NCBI GenBank assembly: GCA_003973585.1
Contig: QNYN01000034.1
Coordinates: forward strand, 1 to 6,453
DNA length: 6,453 bases
Reading direction: 5' to 3'
Source: Fusobacteriota bacterium
GTDB lineage: Bacteria > Fusobacteriota > Fusobacteriia > Fusobacteriales > Fusobacteriaceae
Below the pieces are notes generated by a model that saw only the letters and a program-made list of their open reading frames with translations, had not been told where the DNA came from and made no database searches. Each line of letters opens with the position of its first letter. Position 1 is the first letter of the stretch. Positions 6,385 through 6,453 of the stretch are shown here, piece after piece. The position numbers and the translations under genes are program-made.

Positions 6385-6453
6385 ATGAATGACAAAAATC
6401 AAAATCTAAATGAAAATAATTTTTCAAAAGAGAAAGATCCAAAAGAAGAAATA
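6385..6453 (+). CDS. Hypothetical protein, N-terminal 23 codons only (partial)
   Basis: An ATG at 6385 opens a frame that stays open to the right edge (MNDKNQNLNENNFSKEKDPK and onwards). It is preceded by AAGGAG (6373-6378) with 6-nt spacing, the same arrangement as the amidase gene. It lies 25 bp after the amidase stop with no terminator, so it is probably in the same operon. The visible part is hydrophilic, rich in Asn, Lys and Glu, with no hydrophobic stretch yet. This is typical of a disordered cytoplasmic tail that may precede a membrane segment or domain beyond the window. Function cannot be assigned. Confidence 0.75.
   Translation, partial: MNDKNQNLNENNFSKEKDPKEEI

Overview
The window is strongly A+T-rich, with A/T-ending codons throughout and clear Shine-Dalgarno sites before every gene. 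It encodes a periplasmic cell-wall amidase with an AMIN domain, which points to a diderm (outer-membrane) bacterium. Together these suggest a member of the Fusobacteriota (Fusobacterium or a relative). That placement is inferred from base composition and protein style; no marker gene such as rRNA is present.

Layout. From the left edge to 3267, a minus-strand pair reads leftwards: a 916-residue SNF2-family helicase-like ATPase (517-3267), then, 5 bp after its stop, an unrecognised protein cut by the window edge (1-511). A good sigma70-type promoter at 3308-3336 drives the pair. A strong intrinsic terminator at 3359-3389 separates it from the next minus-strand unit. That unit has two genes, transcribed from about 5190 leftwards: a 12-segment APC-superfamily amino acid/polyamine permease (3747-5156), then a 110-residue single-domain cupin (3393-3725). 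A 171-bp divergent intergenic region (5157-5327) follows. From it a plus-strand unit starts: an exported N-acetylmuramoyl-L-alanine amidase (5328-6359) and the first 23 codons of another gene (6385 to the right edge).

How the genes work together. The three units look functionally separate: DNA or nucleoprotein remodelling (SNF2 plus unknown partner), solute uptake (permease plus cupin), and peptidoglycan splitting (amidase plus unknown). Nothing in the window looks like a defence island, CRISPR array, prophage, insertion sequence or RNA gene, and no clearly new system is visible. The points most worth a second look are the uncharacterised protein coupled to the SNF2 ATPase, the permease-cupin pair with a degenerate cupin metal site, and an AmiA/B/C-like regulatory insertion in the amidase.
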